Source: CAZNPW01 sp964575185 (GTDB taxonomy: Bacteria > Pseudomonadota > Alphaproteobacteria > Rhodobacterales > Rhodobacteraceae). From it: 13,547 nucleotides of DNA. Positions 1 to 7,332 of the stretch are shown here, one piece after another. Each line of letters opens with the position of its first letter. The stretch's first letter is position 1. The stretch covers positions 1 to 13,547 of the forward strand of contig CAZNPW010000067.1 in NCBI GenBank assembly GCA_964575185.1, in the 5' to 3' direction. The notes beneath the pieces are model-generated. The model searched no databases and was not told where the DNA came from. It saw only the letters and a program-made list of their open reading frames with translations. The position numbers were made by a program, and so were the translations under genes.

Positions 1-735
1 GACACGCCCTATCCGCAGGCCGTGCCCCGGGCCGCGCCCGCCGCCGCCCCGGCCCCCGCGGGCTTCGACCGCGCCGCCGCCGCACCCCCCGGTGCCCCGA
101 TGCCCGCGCCCGAATCCCCCGCGCGCTCCCCCGGCGCGCCGGTCGCCGCCGACCCCTTCCTCGCCGCCTTCTGCGAGGGCGCGGGCCTGTCGCCCGACGC
201 GCTGCCGCAGGCGATGACCGAAACCTTCGCGCACGAGCTCGGCCGCACGATGCGCATCGTCGCGGCCGAGCTCATGGCGATGCTCCAGGACCGCGCCACC
301 GCCAAGCGCTTCACCCGCGGCGGCGAGCGCACGATGATCTCGACCGAGAACAACAACCCGCTGAAGTTCCTGCCCGACCCGACCCAGGCGCTGGAGGCGA
401 TGTTCCTGAAGCCGCGCGCGGGGTTCCTGAAGGGCGGCGACGCGGTGTCGGCGGGCCTCGCCGACGTGCGGCTGCACCAGGCGGCGGTCTTCGCCGCGAT
501 CCAGCCCGCGCTGGCGCGGCTCCTGTCCGACCTCGCGCCCGAGGCGATCGACGACGGGGCCGAGGGCGCGGGGCTGTTCGGCGGGCAGAACAAGAAGAAG
601 CTGTGGGAAACCTACGTCGAGCGCTGGGACGCCAAGGCCGCCGCGCACGAGAACGGGATGCTCGACGTCTTCCTGACGCACTTCGCCGAAAGCTACGCCG
701 CCGCGGTGGATGCGGCGCGGCGCAGCCCGCGCTGA
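1..735 (+). CDS. tagH: TagH, T6SS-associated FHA-domain protein (3' part; 5' end off the window)
   Basis: The reading frame is open from base 1, so this is the C-terminal 244 residues of a longer protein. The first GTG in the window (base 22) sits in low-complexity sequence and is not a credible start. Residues 1 to about 50 are a Pro/Ala linker. From about residue 53 to the end there is a helical domain matching the TagH C-terminal domain: a stretch ending in ENNNPLKF (about 116-123), then AGFLKGG and a conserved helical run to LSDLAPEAI. TagH proteins carry an N-terminal forkhead-associated (phosphothreonine-binding) domain and, in T6SS clusters with PpkA/PppA, take part in threonine-phosphorylation control of assembly. 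The FHA part cannot be seen here, so that role is from family knowledge. It lies 80 bases upstream of tssA on the same strand. The identification is firm for the domain; the full architecture is inferred. Confidence 0.88.
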   Translation, partial: DTPYPQAVPRAAPAAAPAPAGFDRAAAAPPGAPMPAPESPARSPGAPVAADPFLAAFCEGAGLSPDALPQAMTETFAHELGRTMRIVAAELMAMLQDRATAKRFTRGGERTMISTENNNPLKFLPDPTQALEAMFLKPRAGFLKGGDAVSAGLADVRLHQAAVFAAIQPALARLLSDLAPEAIDDGAEGAGLFGGQNKKKLWETYVERWDAKAAAHENGMLDVFLTHFAESYAAAVDAARRSPR

Positions 736-757
736 GCCGTGAGGCACAGCCTTCCCG

Positions 758-785
758 TTGACTGCGCAGGCCCGGCTGATACGGT
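758..785 (+). promoter_or_regulatory. Candidate sigma70-type promoter before tssA
   Basis: In the 80-base gap after tagH there is TTGACT (758-763; five of six bases match the -35 consensus), a 16-base spacer, and TACGGT (780-785) preceded by TGA, giving an extended -10 pattern (TGnTACGGT). A start near base 792 would leave a leader of about 24 bases before the tssA start. The -10 hexamer matches the consensus only weakly, and high-GC alphaproteobacterial promoters are often divergent, so this is a candidate only. If real, it would make tssA the head of a transcript separate from tagH. Confidence 0.3.
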
Positions 786-815
786 TGCCGCGACGGAAGG
801 CCCCCGGAGGGCGCA

Positions 816-2147
816 ATGGCCATCGCCTGGCTGACGACCCCTGTGTCCGACGACACGCCCTGCGGACCCGACCTGCTCGAGGCCGACGACGAGGCCTTCG
901 TCAGCTATTACTTCGAGGCGGAAAGCAACCTGCCCGAACGCTACTTCACGCCCGCGGCCCGGTCGGCCGCCGATACGGTGCAGCCGGGCACGCTGTTCGA
1001 CCCCAAGTCGATCAGCCACCAGAAGGAACGCGACGCGGTGCTGGCGCTTCTGAAGCGCAGCCGCGACCTGCGGCTCCTGTCGCTGATGGCGCGCCAGCAG
1101 GCGCTGGCGCAGCGGCTCGACGGGGTAGCCGACGCGCTGACCGGGATCGCCGACCTGCTGGAGACCTTTCCCGCCGAGCTGCACCCGCGCGCCGGCGTCG
1201 ACCGCCGGTCGGCGCTGGAGGAACTCGCGTCGGTCGCGACGATGGTGACGCCGCTGCACTACATGCCGCTCGCCGGGGCGGCCGAGGTGTCGCTGCGCCG
1301 GATGCTCGTCGCCACCGGGCAGGCGGAGCCGCGGGCGGGCGAGCAGGGGCTGTCGCAGGCGGGGCTGACGGCGCTGCTGGCCGCGCCGACGGCGGCGCAG
1401 GCGGTCGAGCGCACCGCCGCCACGCTGGACGAGATCGCCGCGGCCCTGGCGCGGATCCGGTCGGCCTGCCTGCGCGGTGAACGGCCGTTCACATTGGCGG
1501 TCGACGCCACCCTTGACGCCATCGCGGCGATGCGCAGGATGATCGCCGAGGCGCGCCCCGACCTTGCCGCGGCCCCCCCGGCCGCCGCCGCGGACGCGGA
1601 CCCCGCGGCCGAGGCCGAGGCCGGTGCAGGCCCCGACGCCGCGCCCGCCGCGTCCCCGGCCCGTGGCGCGGGCCCCGCGCGGCAGGTCGCCACCGCGGCC
1701 GAGGCGCGGGCGGTGCTGCGCGCGCTCGAACGCTTCTTCCTGCGCCACGAGCCGTCGTCGGCGGCGCTGCTGCTGGTGACCCAGGCGCGGCTGCTGGTCG
1801 GCAGGCCGCTCCTCGAGGCGATCGAGACGCTGATGCCCGCCGACGCGCCGAACACGCGGATCGAGTTCGGCGCCGACACGGGATTCGCGATGCCGATGGA
1901 CCGGCTGCGGCTGTTGGCGAAGGAACTCGCGGACGCGGGGGCCGAGCCGCCGGAGCCCGATCCCGACCCGCCCGCCATCGACGACCGCGCCGAGGTCGCA
2001 GGCTGGCTCGCCGGGGTCGACCACTACTTCCGCACCCGCGAACCGGCGAGCCCCGTGCCGCTGCTGATCGCGCGGGCGCGGGTCTACCTGGACAAGGACT
2101 TCGCGGCGCTGATCGCGGAAATCCTACCGTCCAGAGGTAAGGGATAA
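816..2147 (+). CDS. tssA: TssA, T6SS baseplate/sheath-cap protein with ImpA_N domain and duplicated C-terminal motif
   Basis: The product is 443 residues. The ATG at 816 is preceded by GGAGG (806-810) at 5-base spacing, which fixes the start. The N-terminal ImpA_N domain is clear: PCGPDLL at 15-21, a conserved helical region around 70-105, and ELHPRAG at 121-127 followed by an RxxALEEL segment. TssA proteins organise the baseplate and/or cap the distal end of the growing sheath. A low-complexity Ala/Pro/Asp/Glu linker spans about 250-288. The C-terminal part holds the usual helical motif of the form (Y/F)F-x-RHEPSS...LLxxAR twice: at 305-341 and again at 402-438, aligning over 37 residues without gaps. 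The second copy (REPASPVPLL) is closer to the family C-terminal signature. Acts in the cytoplasm with TssK, sheath and tube proteins. The assignment is secure; its TssA subclass is not determined. Confidence 0.93.
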   Translation: MAIAWLTTPVSDDTPCGPDLLEADDEAFVSYYFEAESNLPERYFTPAARSAADTVQPGTLFDPKSISHQKERDAVLALLKRSRDLRLLSLMARQQALAQRLDGVADALTGIADLLETFPAELHPRAGVDRRSALEELASVATMVTPLHYMPLAGAAEVSLRRMLVATGQAEPRAGEQGLSQAGLTALLAAPTAAQAVERTAATLDEIAAALARIRSACLRGERPFTLAVDATLDAIAAMRRMIAEARPDLAAAPPAAAADADPAAEAEAGAGPDAAPAASPARGAGPARQVATAAEARAVLRALERFFLRHEPSSAALLLVTQARLLVGRPLLEAIETLMPADAPNTRIEFGADTGFAMPMDRLRLLAKELADAGAEPPEPDPDPPAIDDRAEVAGWLAGVDHYFRTREPASPVPLLIARARVYLDKDFAALIAEILPSRGKG

Positions 2148-2149
2148 CC

Positions 2150-2173
2150 CACTGGCCCCGCGCCGGTGATTTT
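2150..2173 (+). terminator. Hairpin with short T tract between tssA and tssB (terminator or attenuator)
   Basis: Three bases after the tssA stop codon, CACTGGC (2150-2156) can pair with GCCGGTG (2162-2168) across a 5-base loop. The stem is 7 bp with one G-U pair, followed directly by ATTTT (2169-2173). This has the form of an intrinsic terminator, although the T run is short. Because tssB follows within 60 bases on the same strand, partial termination or mRNA 3'-end protection is likelier than a complete stop. Strength was judged by eye only. Confidence 0.45.
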
Positions 2174-2225
2174 GGAAGGTTTGCGGCAGGGACGCGTTGA
2201 ACCTGCCTAATTCGGGGAGAAGAGA

Positions 2226-2738
2226 ATGTCGCAGGATTCAGCCACCGGTTTCATCAAGAGAAACCGTCCGCCGCGCGTGCAGATCGCCTATGCCGACCCC
2301 TATGACAGCGAGAAGATGGTGGAATTGCCATTCGTGATGGGGGTGATGTCCGACCTGTCGGGCAACGCCTCGCCGGTGGAAAAGCCGCCGGTCGCGGAAC
2401 GCGAGTTCACCGACGTCACGGGATCGACGCTGGACGACTACATGGCCAGCGTGACGCCGGGCCTGTCCTTCAACGTCAAGAACACGCTCGACCCGGAAGC
2501 GGGCGGCAAGATCGGCGTCAACCTCGAGTTCAAGGCGATGTCGGACTTCACCCCCGGCGCGGTGGCGCGGCAGGTGCCGGCGCTGGCCAAGCTGCTCGAG
2601 GCGCGCGAACAGCTCGCCAACCTCGCCCGCTACATGTCGGGCAAGGCCAAGGCCCAGGACCACATCAAGGCCCTCCTGAACGACCCCGAGCTGATGGCCG
2701 CCCTTGCTGAGCGCAGCAAGGACGAGGCCAAGGAATAA
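2226..2738 (+). CDS. tssB: TssB (VipA), T6SS contractile sheath small subunit
   Basis: The product is 170 residues, the usual length for TssB. A purine-rich ribosome-binding site, GGGGAGA (2214-2220), lies 5 bases before the ATG. Family signatures are present in order: RNRPPRVQI at 12-20, LPFVMGVMSDLSG at 34-46, a central TLDDYMASVTPGLSFNV region (68-83), and SDFTPGAVARQVPAL at 106-120. The C-terminus is charged and helical (KAQDHIKALL and beyond). TssB and TssC interlock as protofilaments that form the cytoplasmic sheath; contraction drives the Hcp tube outwards. It is separated from tssC by only 8 bases, the normal tssBC pairing that gives equal dosage. Nothing is missing or unusual in the protein. 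Confidence 0.97.
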   Translation: MSQDSATGFIKRNRPPRVQIAYADPYDSEKMVELPFVMGVMSDLSGNASPVEKPPVAEREFTDVTGSTLDDYMASVTPGLSFNVKNTLDPEAGGKIGVNLEFKAMSDFTPGAVARQVPALAKLLEAREQLANLARYMSGKAKAQDHIKALLNDPELMAALAERSKDEAKE

Positions 2739-2744
2739 GGGGGG
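2739..2744 (+). promoter_or_regulatory. tssC ribosome-binding site (G6 run) bearing on start choice
   Basis: A run of six G begins immediately after the tssB stop codon. It is only 2 bases from the first ATG (2747) but 8 bases from the second in-frame ATG (2753). Good spacing therefore favours initiation at 2753, which would remove two residues (MD) from TssC. An AAGGA at 2730-2734 could instead serve the first ATG. Confidence 0.5.
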
Positions 2745-2746
2745 AC

Positions 2747-4240
2747 ATGGACATGGCACAGGACGCAGCGAAACAGGAAGGCCAGGTCGCGGGTCTCGCG
2801 GAGCTCGACGAGTTCTCCGACATCCTGAAGCAGACGATCAAGCCGCGCACCGAGGAGGCCGCGAAAGAGGTCGACAGCGCGGTCGTGGCGCTGGTGCGGG
2901 AGGCGCTCGCCGACCAGTCGGTGATCGCCGACGACGTGATCGACACGATCCAGGCGATGCTGGCGCGGATCGACAAGAAGCTGACCGACCAGGTCAACCA
3001 GATCATCCACGCGCCCGAATACCAGCAGCTCGAAAGCGCCTGGCGGGGGCTCGCCTACACGATCAACAACTCCGAGACCGACGCCACGCTGCGGGTGCAC
3101 GTGATGAACGTCTCGAAGGACGAGCTGAAGTCCGAACTGCGCCGCTATCCGGGCGCGAAATGGGACAAGAGCCCGTTCTTCCAGAAGATCTACGAGGCCG
3201 AGTTCGGCACGCTGGGCGGCAAGCCCTATGGCGCGCTGATCGGGGACTACTACTTCGACCAGTCCTCGGGCGACGTGAACCTCTTGCGCGACCTGGGCAA
3301 GATCGCCGCCGCAAGCTGCGCGCCCTTCATCTCGGCCGCCGCGCCGACGTTGCTCGGGCTCGACAGCTGGAACGAGATCGGCAACCCGCCCGACCTGTCG
3401 GAGATCTTCGAGACGCCCGACTACGCCGGCTGGAACTCGCTGCGCGACAGCGAGAACTCGCGCTACGTCGCGCTGGTGGCGCCGCGGATGCTGTCGCGGA
3501 TGCCCTACGGGCAGAACGGCGACCCGGTGGCCGAGTTCGGCTTCGAGGAAGAGACCGACGGCCACCAGGGCAACCTCTATGCCTGGCAGAACGCGGCCCA
3601 CGCGATGGCCGCCAACATCAACCGCGCCTTCAAGGAGCACGGCTGGACCGTCCGCATCCGCGGCGTGCAGTCGGGCGGCGAGGTCATCAACCTGCCGACG
3701 CACATGTTCGACACCGGCGACGGATCGAAGGACATGAAATGCCCGACCGAGGTGTCGATCACCGACCGGCGCGAGGGCGAGCTGTCGAAGGCCGGGATCA
3801 TCGGCCTGATCCACCGCAAGAACACCGACAAGGCGGCCTTCATCGGCGCGCAGTCGCTGTATCGGCCGAAGAAATACGTCGACGACCTGGCGACCGCCTC
3901 GGACAACATGTCGTCACGCATCTCTTACATGTTCGCGGTATCGCGTTTCGCGCATTACCTGAAATGCATGGTGCGCGACAAGATCGGGACCAGCCCGGAC
4001 CGCGTGCAGCTCGAGCGCGACCTGCAGAGCTGGATCAACAAATACGTGACCGCCAACCCCGAATCCGCCACGGAAAAGGAGAAGGCCCGCAAGCCCCTGG
4101 CAGCCGCCAAGGTCGAGGTGATCGAGGATGCCGAAAATCCCGGTTACTACATGGGCAAGTTCTTTCTCAAGCCGCACTTCCAGATGGAAGGCATGGATAT
4201 CGGCCTGAGCCTGGTCTCTAAACTCGACCGCGGAAAGTAA
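2747..4240 (+). CDS. tssC: TssC (VipB), T6SS contractile sheath large subunit
   Basis: The product is 497 residues from the first ATG, or 495 if translation starts at 2753, which has the better-spaced ribosome-binding site. Length and motifs are those of TssC. The N-terminal helix at about 17-40 (LAELDEFSDILKQTIKPR) corresponds to the region that ClpV recognises on contracted sheaths in studied systems. Next come YQQLESAWRGL (92-102), the EFGTLGGKPYGALIGDYYF segment (152-170), the PYGQNGDP loop (253-260), and the C-terminal PHFQMEGMDIGLSLVSKL (476-493), which is the family's closing signature. It pairs with TssB, the product of the gene just upstream, to build the sheath. tssH, whose product would recycle the sheath, lies at the end of the same operon. 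No frameshift or missing segment is seen. Confidence 0.97.
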   Translation: MDMAQDAAKQEGQVAGLAELDEFSDILKQTIKPRTEEAAKEVDSAVVALVREALADQSVIADDVIDTIQAMLARIDKKLTDQVNQIIHAPEYQQLESAWRGLAYTINNSETDATLRVHVMNVSKDELKSELRRYPGAKWDKSPFFQKIYEAEFGTLGGKPYGALIGDYYFDQSSGDVNLLRDLGKIAAASCAPFISAAAPTLLGLDSWNEIGNPPDLSEIFETPDYAGWNSLRDSENSRYVALVAPRMLSRMPYGQNGDPVAEFGFEEETDGHQGNLYAWQNAAHAMAANINRAFKEHGWTVRIRGVQSGGEVINLPTHMFDTGDGSKDMKCPTEVSITDRREGELSKAGIIGLIHRKNTDKAAFIGAQSLYRPKKYVDDLATASDNMSSRISYMFAVSRFAHYLKCMVRDKIGTSPDRVQLERDLQSWINKYVTANPESATEKEKARKPLAAAKVEVIEDAENPGYYMGKFFLKPHFQMEGMDIGLSLVSKLDRGK

Positions 4241-4289
4241 GACCGGCCGCGCTTGAAACCGAAACGCCATTGTCAGAGGAGACACGAAA

Positions 4290-4778
4290 ATGGCCGTCGA
4301 CATGTTCCTGAGACTGGAAGGCATCACGGGCGAGGCGCAGGACAAAGTGCACGGAGGCGAGATCGACGTCCTCGCCTGGTCCTGGGGGGCCTCGCAGTCG
4401 GGCACGACCCACGTGGGATCGGGCGGCGGCTCGGGCAAGGCCAGATTCCAGGACCTGAGCATCACCAAATACGTGGACCTCGCGTCGCCGAAGCTGTTGC
4501 AGTTCCTCACGCTGGCCACGCACATCGCGTCCGGCACGCTGACCGTGCGCAAGGCCGGCGGGAAGCCGCTGGAATACATGATCTACACGCTGACCGACAT
4601 CATCGTCACCGCGGTCTCCACGGGCGGGTCGGGCGGGGAGGACCGGCTGACCGAGAACGTGTCGCTGAACTTCGCGCAGTTCGACTTCAAGTATGTCCAG
4701 CAGGCCACGGGTGGCGGGGAGGATGTCGACGACAACTGGTCGTGGGACATCGCGGCGAACGCCGAGGGCGATGGCTGA
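4290..4778 (+). CDS. hcp: Hcp (TssD), T6SS inner-tube protein
   Basis: The product is 162 residues, typical of Hcp. AGAGGAGA (4275-4282) provides a strong ribosome-binding site 7 bases before the ATG, in keeping with the high output expected for a tube subunit. Signatures are FLRLEGITGEA (6-16), HGGEIDVLAWSWG (21-33), DLSITKYVDLASPKL (55-69) and TENVSLNFAQFDFKY (121-135), all in the Hcp1 beta-barrel fold. Hcp hexamers stack into the tube inside the TssBC sheath and carry small effectors. The C-terminus ends shortly after the core fold (DDNWSWDIAANAEGDG), so this is not an evolved Hcp with an effector extension. The gene sits between tssC and tssE and is followed by a strong hairpin. Confidence 0.97.
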   Translation: MAVDMFLRLEGITGEAQDKVHGGEIDVLAWSWGASQSGTTHVGSGGGSGKARFQDLSITKYVDLASPKLLQFLTLATHIASGTLTVRKAGGKPLEYMIYTLTDIIVTAVSTGGSGGEDRLTENVSLNFAQFDFKYVQQATGGGEDVDDNWSWDIAANAEGDG

Positions 4779-4786
4779 TGGCATGC

Positions 4787-4814
4787 GGCGGCGCGGCGTC
4801 CGGGCCGCGCCGTC
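4787..4814 (+). terminator. Strong GC hairpin just after hcp (processing/attenuation element)
   Basis: Starting 9 bases after the hcp stop codon, 4787-4797 pairs with 4804-4814 across a 6-base loop (4798-4803). The stem is 11 bp, of which 9 inner pairs are perfect and nearly all G-C, plus one G-U and one outer G-C. The core arms are GGCGCGGC (4790-4797) and GCCGCGCC (4804-4811). No T run follows (CGCCCTTGTGG), so it is a poor classical terminator. It could slow RNA polymerase or protect the 3' end of an hcp-containing transcript. It occupies most of the 56-base gap before tssE. Confidence 0.5.
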
Positions 4815-4834
4815 CGCCCTTGTGGTAACGGTCG

Positions 4835-5404
4835 ATGGCCAGACGGCAGGTGGATCGGGGGGATGACCAGCGCAAGCAGGTCTCGCTGATGCACGTCTTC
4901 CGCAGCGCGGCCGAACGCGGCGATGCGCGCCGGTCCGACCACGTCCTGCGCGACGGCGACCGCGAGGTCAGCCGCCGCAGCAAGGAACGCCGCGAGGGGA
5001 TCGACGAGGCCGCGCTGCGGCGGCACCTGTCGGACGAGCTCGCCGCGCTCATGAACACGATCAACCTCGAGGCCGCGGTCGATCTGACCGACGCGCCGCG
5101 GGTGCGCGACAGCGTGCTGAACTTCGGCTTCGGCGACCTCAGCGCGTTCGACAGCCGCAGCGCCTCGGGCGAGGAGGTGGCGCGGCTCTTGCGCGAGACG
5201 CTGCTGCGCCACGAGCCGCGGCTGATCGCCGACACGGTGGACATCAAGGTGACCCGCCGCGACGAGGCGGCCAGCCGGCGGCTGACCTTCGACATCCAGG
5301 CCGAGATGTATGCAAGCCCGGTCGACGTGCCGCTGGAGTTCGTGGCCGAGGTCGACGGCGGCGCGGGCAAGCTGCAGATGACGCGGATCAAGGTGGCGAC
5401 GTGA
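4835..5404 (+). CDS. tssE: TssE, gp25-like T6SS baseplate protein
   Basis: The product is 189 residues, at the long end for TssE. The GPW/gp25 fold is shown by RDSVLNFGFGDLSAFD (91-106), matching the family's R-x-S-V-x-N-(Y/F)-G motif, and by LLRHEPRL (123-130), matching its EPRL motif. TssE is a wedge component of the baseplate, homologous to phage T4 gp25, and starts sheath polymerisation. The ATG at 4835 has no clear ribosome-binding site. An in-frame stop at 4826 excludes a longer form; a shorter form from Met19 (4889) is conceivable but would cut into VSLMHVF, which resembles the family's N-terminal PSLLDRL motif. Residues about 39-55 are unusually rich in Arg/Glu/Asp. The stop codon overlaps the GTG start of tssF by 4 bases, so the two are probably translationally coupled. 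Confidence 0.93.
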   Translation: MARRQVDRGDDQRKQVSLMHVFRSAAERGDARRSDHVLRDGDREVSRRSKERREGIDEAALRRHLSDELAALMNTINLEAAVDLTDAPRVRDSVLNFGFGDLSAFDSRSASGEEVARLLRETLLRHEPRLIADTVDIKVTRRDEAASRRLTFDIQAEMYASPVDVPLEFVAEVDGGAGKLQMTRIKVAT

Positions 5405-7332
5405 GACGGGCCTTCCGCGACGCCTACAACCGCGAGCTTGCGCTGCTTTACGAACGATCGTCCGAGTTCGCCCGCGACTATCCCGGCATCGCCGACCGGC
5501 TGGGCGGGCTGGTCAAGGACAACCTCGACCCCGCCGTCGCCGGGCTGATCGAGGGCACGGCCTTTCTCGCCGCCCGCGTGCAGCTGAAGATGGACGAGGA
5601 GTTCCGCACCTTCAGCGCGGAGCTTCTGAACCAGGTCTTCCCGGACGCGCTGGCCCCCACGCCCTCGGCCATGCTGGTGCGGGCGAACGTGCCCTTCACC
5701 AACAAGGACCTGCTGAAGGGCCTGACCTTTCCGGCCCATGCCTACATGGACGCGCGCTTCGTCGACGCCGACGAGCGGGTCAGCTGCCGCTTCCGCCTGG
5801 CCGAGCCGCTGACGATCTGGCCGCTGGCCGTGAAGGACGCGGTCTACCACGCCTCGCCCGCGCCGATCCTCGCGCTGGGGGAAAGGGACGTGGCCCCGGG
5901 CACGCGCGGCGGGCTGGTGGTGACGCTGATGCGGCCCGTCGACGGCACGCTCCAGGCCGGGGCAGGGCCGCTGTCGGACGTGCAGGCGGATGCGCTGACG
6001 GTGCATCTGACCGCCGACATGCCCGACGCGGTGGCGCTTTACGAACAGATGTTCGGCGACGTGAAGCGGCTGTCGCTGCGCTGGCTCGACGCGCGGGGCG
6101 ACCCGGTGTTCATGCGGCTGAACCCCGCCGCCATCCAGCAGATCGGCTTCGACGACGACCTGCCGCTGTTCCCCCGCGCCCGGCCGGAGTTCGCGGGCTT
6201 CGCGCGGCTGCGCGAATACTTCGCCTTCCCGCGCCGCTTCGTCGGCGTCCGGCTGACCGGCCTGCGCGCGGCGCTCGCCCGCGTCCCGCGCCCCGAGGCG
6301 CAGCTGGTGGTCGAGTTCGGGACCCCCCACCAGGGCCTCGCCGCCCGCCTGCGCCCCGCGCACCTCGCGCTCAACGCCGCCGCCGCGGTCAACCTCTTCG
6401 AGGACACCGCGAGCCAGGTCCGGCTCGACCGCAAGCGGACCGAGTTCGTCGTCACCCCCGACTCGGCGCCCATCACGCATTACGAGGTGCAGCAGATCCT
6501 GAAGGTCGAGGCGCATTACGCCGCCGTCGCGAGCCGCGTGCCGGTCTTCCCGCTCTATGCCCTGCCGCCCTCGGGGGTGAAGGCGGGCGAGGCGCTGTTC
6601 TACACCACCCGCCGCAAGCCCCGCCGCCTGACCGAGAAGGAACGCCGCTTCGGCACCAGCCGCCGCTACCGGGGGACCGAGACCTACATCGCCGTGCACG
6701 AACCCCCCGGCGACGGCCAGCCCGCGCAGCGGCTGCAGATCCGCACGCTGAACAGCAACCGCCACCTGCCCGAGGAACTGCCGCTGGCCGCCAGCCAGGA
6801 CGATTTCTTCATGTGCGACGACGTGACGGTCACGCTCGCCCCCGTCGCGGGCCCCACCCGCCCGCGCGAATCGCTGGTGGAGCTCGACCGCTCGGGCCCC
6901 CACCGCAGCACGGCGGGCGACAATGCCTGGCGGCTCATCAGCTACCTGTCGCTGTCGCGCCTGGGCCTCGACACCGGCGGGGCCGAGGAGGTCGCGGCCT
7001 CGCTCCGCGAGCTTCTGTCGCTGTTCGTCGACCCGACCGACGCGGCGGCCGAGGCGCAGCTGCGCGGCCTCGTCGCGGTCGCGACGCGCCCCATCGTGCG
7101 GTCGATCCGCCGCGGCGACGGCTTCCACCCCGCCCGCGGGATCGAGGTCCGCCTGACGCTCGACGAGGCCGCCTTCGAGGGCGCGGGCATCGCGATCCTC
7201 GGCGCGGTGCTCGACCGCTTCTTCGCCGAACACGCGGCGATCAACAGCTTCACCCAGACGATCCTGGTGTCGACCGACCGCGGGGTCGTCCTGACCTTCC
7301 CGCCCCGCACCGGCGCGGGGCCGCTGCTGTGA
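5401..7332 (+). CDS. tssF: TssF (VasA/ImpG), T6SS baseplate wedge protein
   Basis: The product is 643 residues, somewhat longer than the usual ~600. It starts at GTG 5401, inside the end of tssE (GTGA overlap), with AAGGTGG (5390-5396) as ribosome-binding site. The N-terminus carries the family hallmark YNRELALLYERSSEFARDYP (9-28), then DPAVAGLIEGTAFLAARV (43-60) and FPDALAPTPSAMLV (80-93). The C-terminus has the closing motif around RGIEVRLTLDE (579-589) and an RFFAEHAAINSFTQTILVS-like stretch near 605-624. TssF binds TssG (usually two TssF to one TssG) to make the baseplate wedge, with TssE and TssK. Its stop overlaps the tssG GTG by 4 bases, fitting tight stoichiometric coupling of these partners. 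The modest extra length seems to lie in the middle rather than at either end. Confidence 0.96.
   Translation: MRRAFRDAYNRELALLYERSSEFARDYPGIADRLGGLVKDNLDPAVAGLIEGTAFLAARVQLKMDEEFRTFSAELLNQVFPDALAPTPSAMLVRANVPFTNKDLLKGLTFPAHAYMDARFVDADERVSCRFRLAEPLTIWPLAVKDAVYHASPAPILALGERDVAPGTRGGLVVTLMRPVDGTLQAGAGPLSDVQADALTVHLTADMPDAVALYEQMFGDVKRLSLRWLDARGDPVFMRLNPAAIQQIGFDDDLPLFPRARPEFAGFARLREYFAFPRRFVGVRLTGLRAALARVPRPEAQLVVEFGTPHQGLAARLRPAHLALNAAAAVNLFEDTASQVRLDRKRTEFVVTPDSAPITHYEVQQILKVEAHYAAVASRVPVFPLYALPPSGVKAGEALFYTTRRKPRRLTEKERRFGTSRRYRGTETYIAVHEPPGDGQPAQRLQIRTLNSNRHLPEELPLAASQDDFFMCDDVTVTLAPVAGPTRPRESLVELDRSGPHRSTAGDNAWRLISYLSLSRLGLDTGGAEEVAASLRELLSLFVDPTDAAAEAQLRGLVAVATRPIVRSIRRGDGFHPARGIEVRLTLDEAAFEGAGIAILGAVLDRFFAEHAAINSFTQTILVSTDRGVVLTFPPRTGAGPLL

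Noticed and set aside
693..2024. 443-codon - strand open frame opposite tssA
   Set aside because: Arg/Gly-rich mirror of tssA; no start signal and no family resemblance.
2171..2190. Possible sigma54 promoter (TTGGAAGGTTTGC) before tssB
   Set aside because: The GG and GC elements are 7 bases apart rather than the required 10, so it does not fit the -24/-12 pattern.
2182..2212. Possible sigma70 promoter (TTGCGG ... CCTAAT) before tssB
   Set aside because: The spacer is 19 bases and both hexamers match poorly; not good enough to annotate.
4687..7233. 848-codon - strand open frame opposite tssE and tssF
   Set aside because: A shadow of GC-rich codon use: it lies antisense to clear TssE and TssF, is rich in Arg/Gly/Ala/Val with no recognisable domain, and has no credible start.
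6813..7328. Possible 172-residue N-terminal extension of TssG
   Set aside because: The frame is open but overlaps conserved TssF sequence, is Arg/Pro-rich, and TssG homology and normal family length start at GTG 7329.
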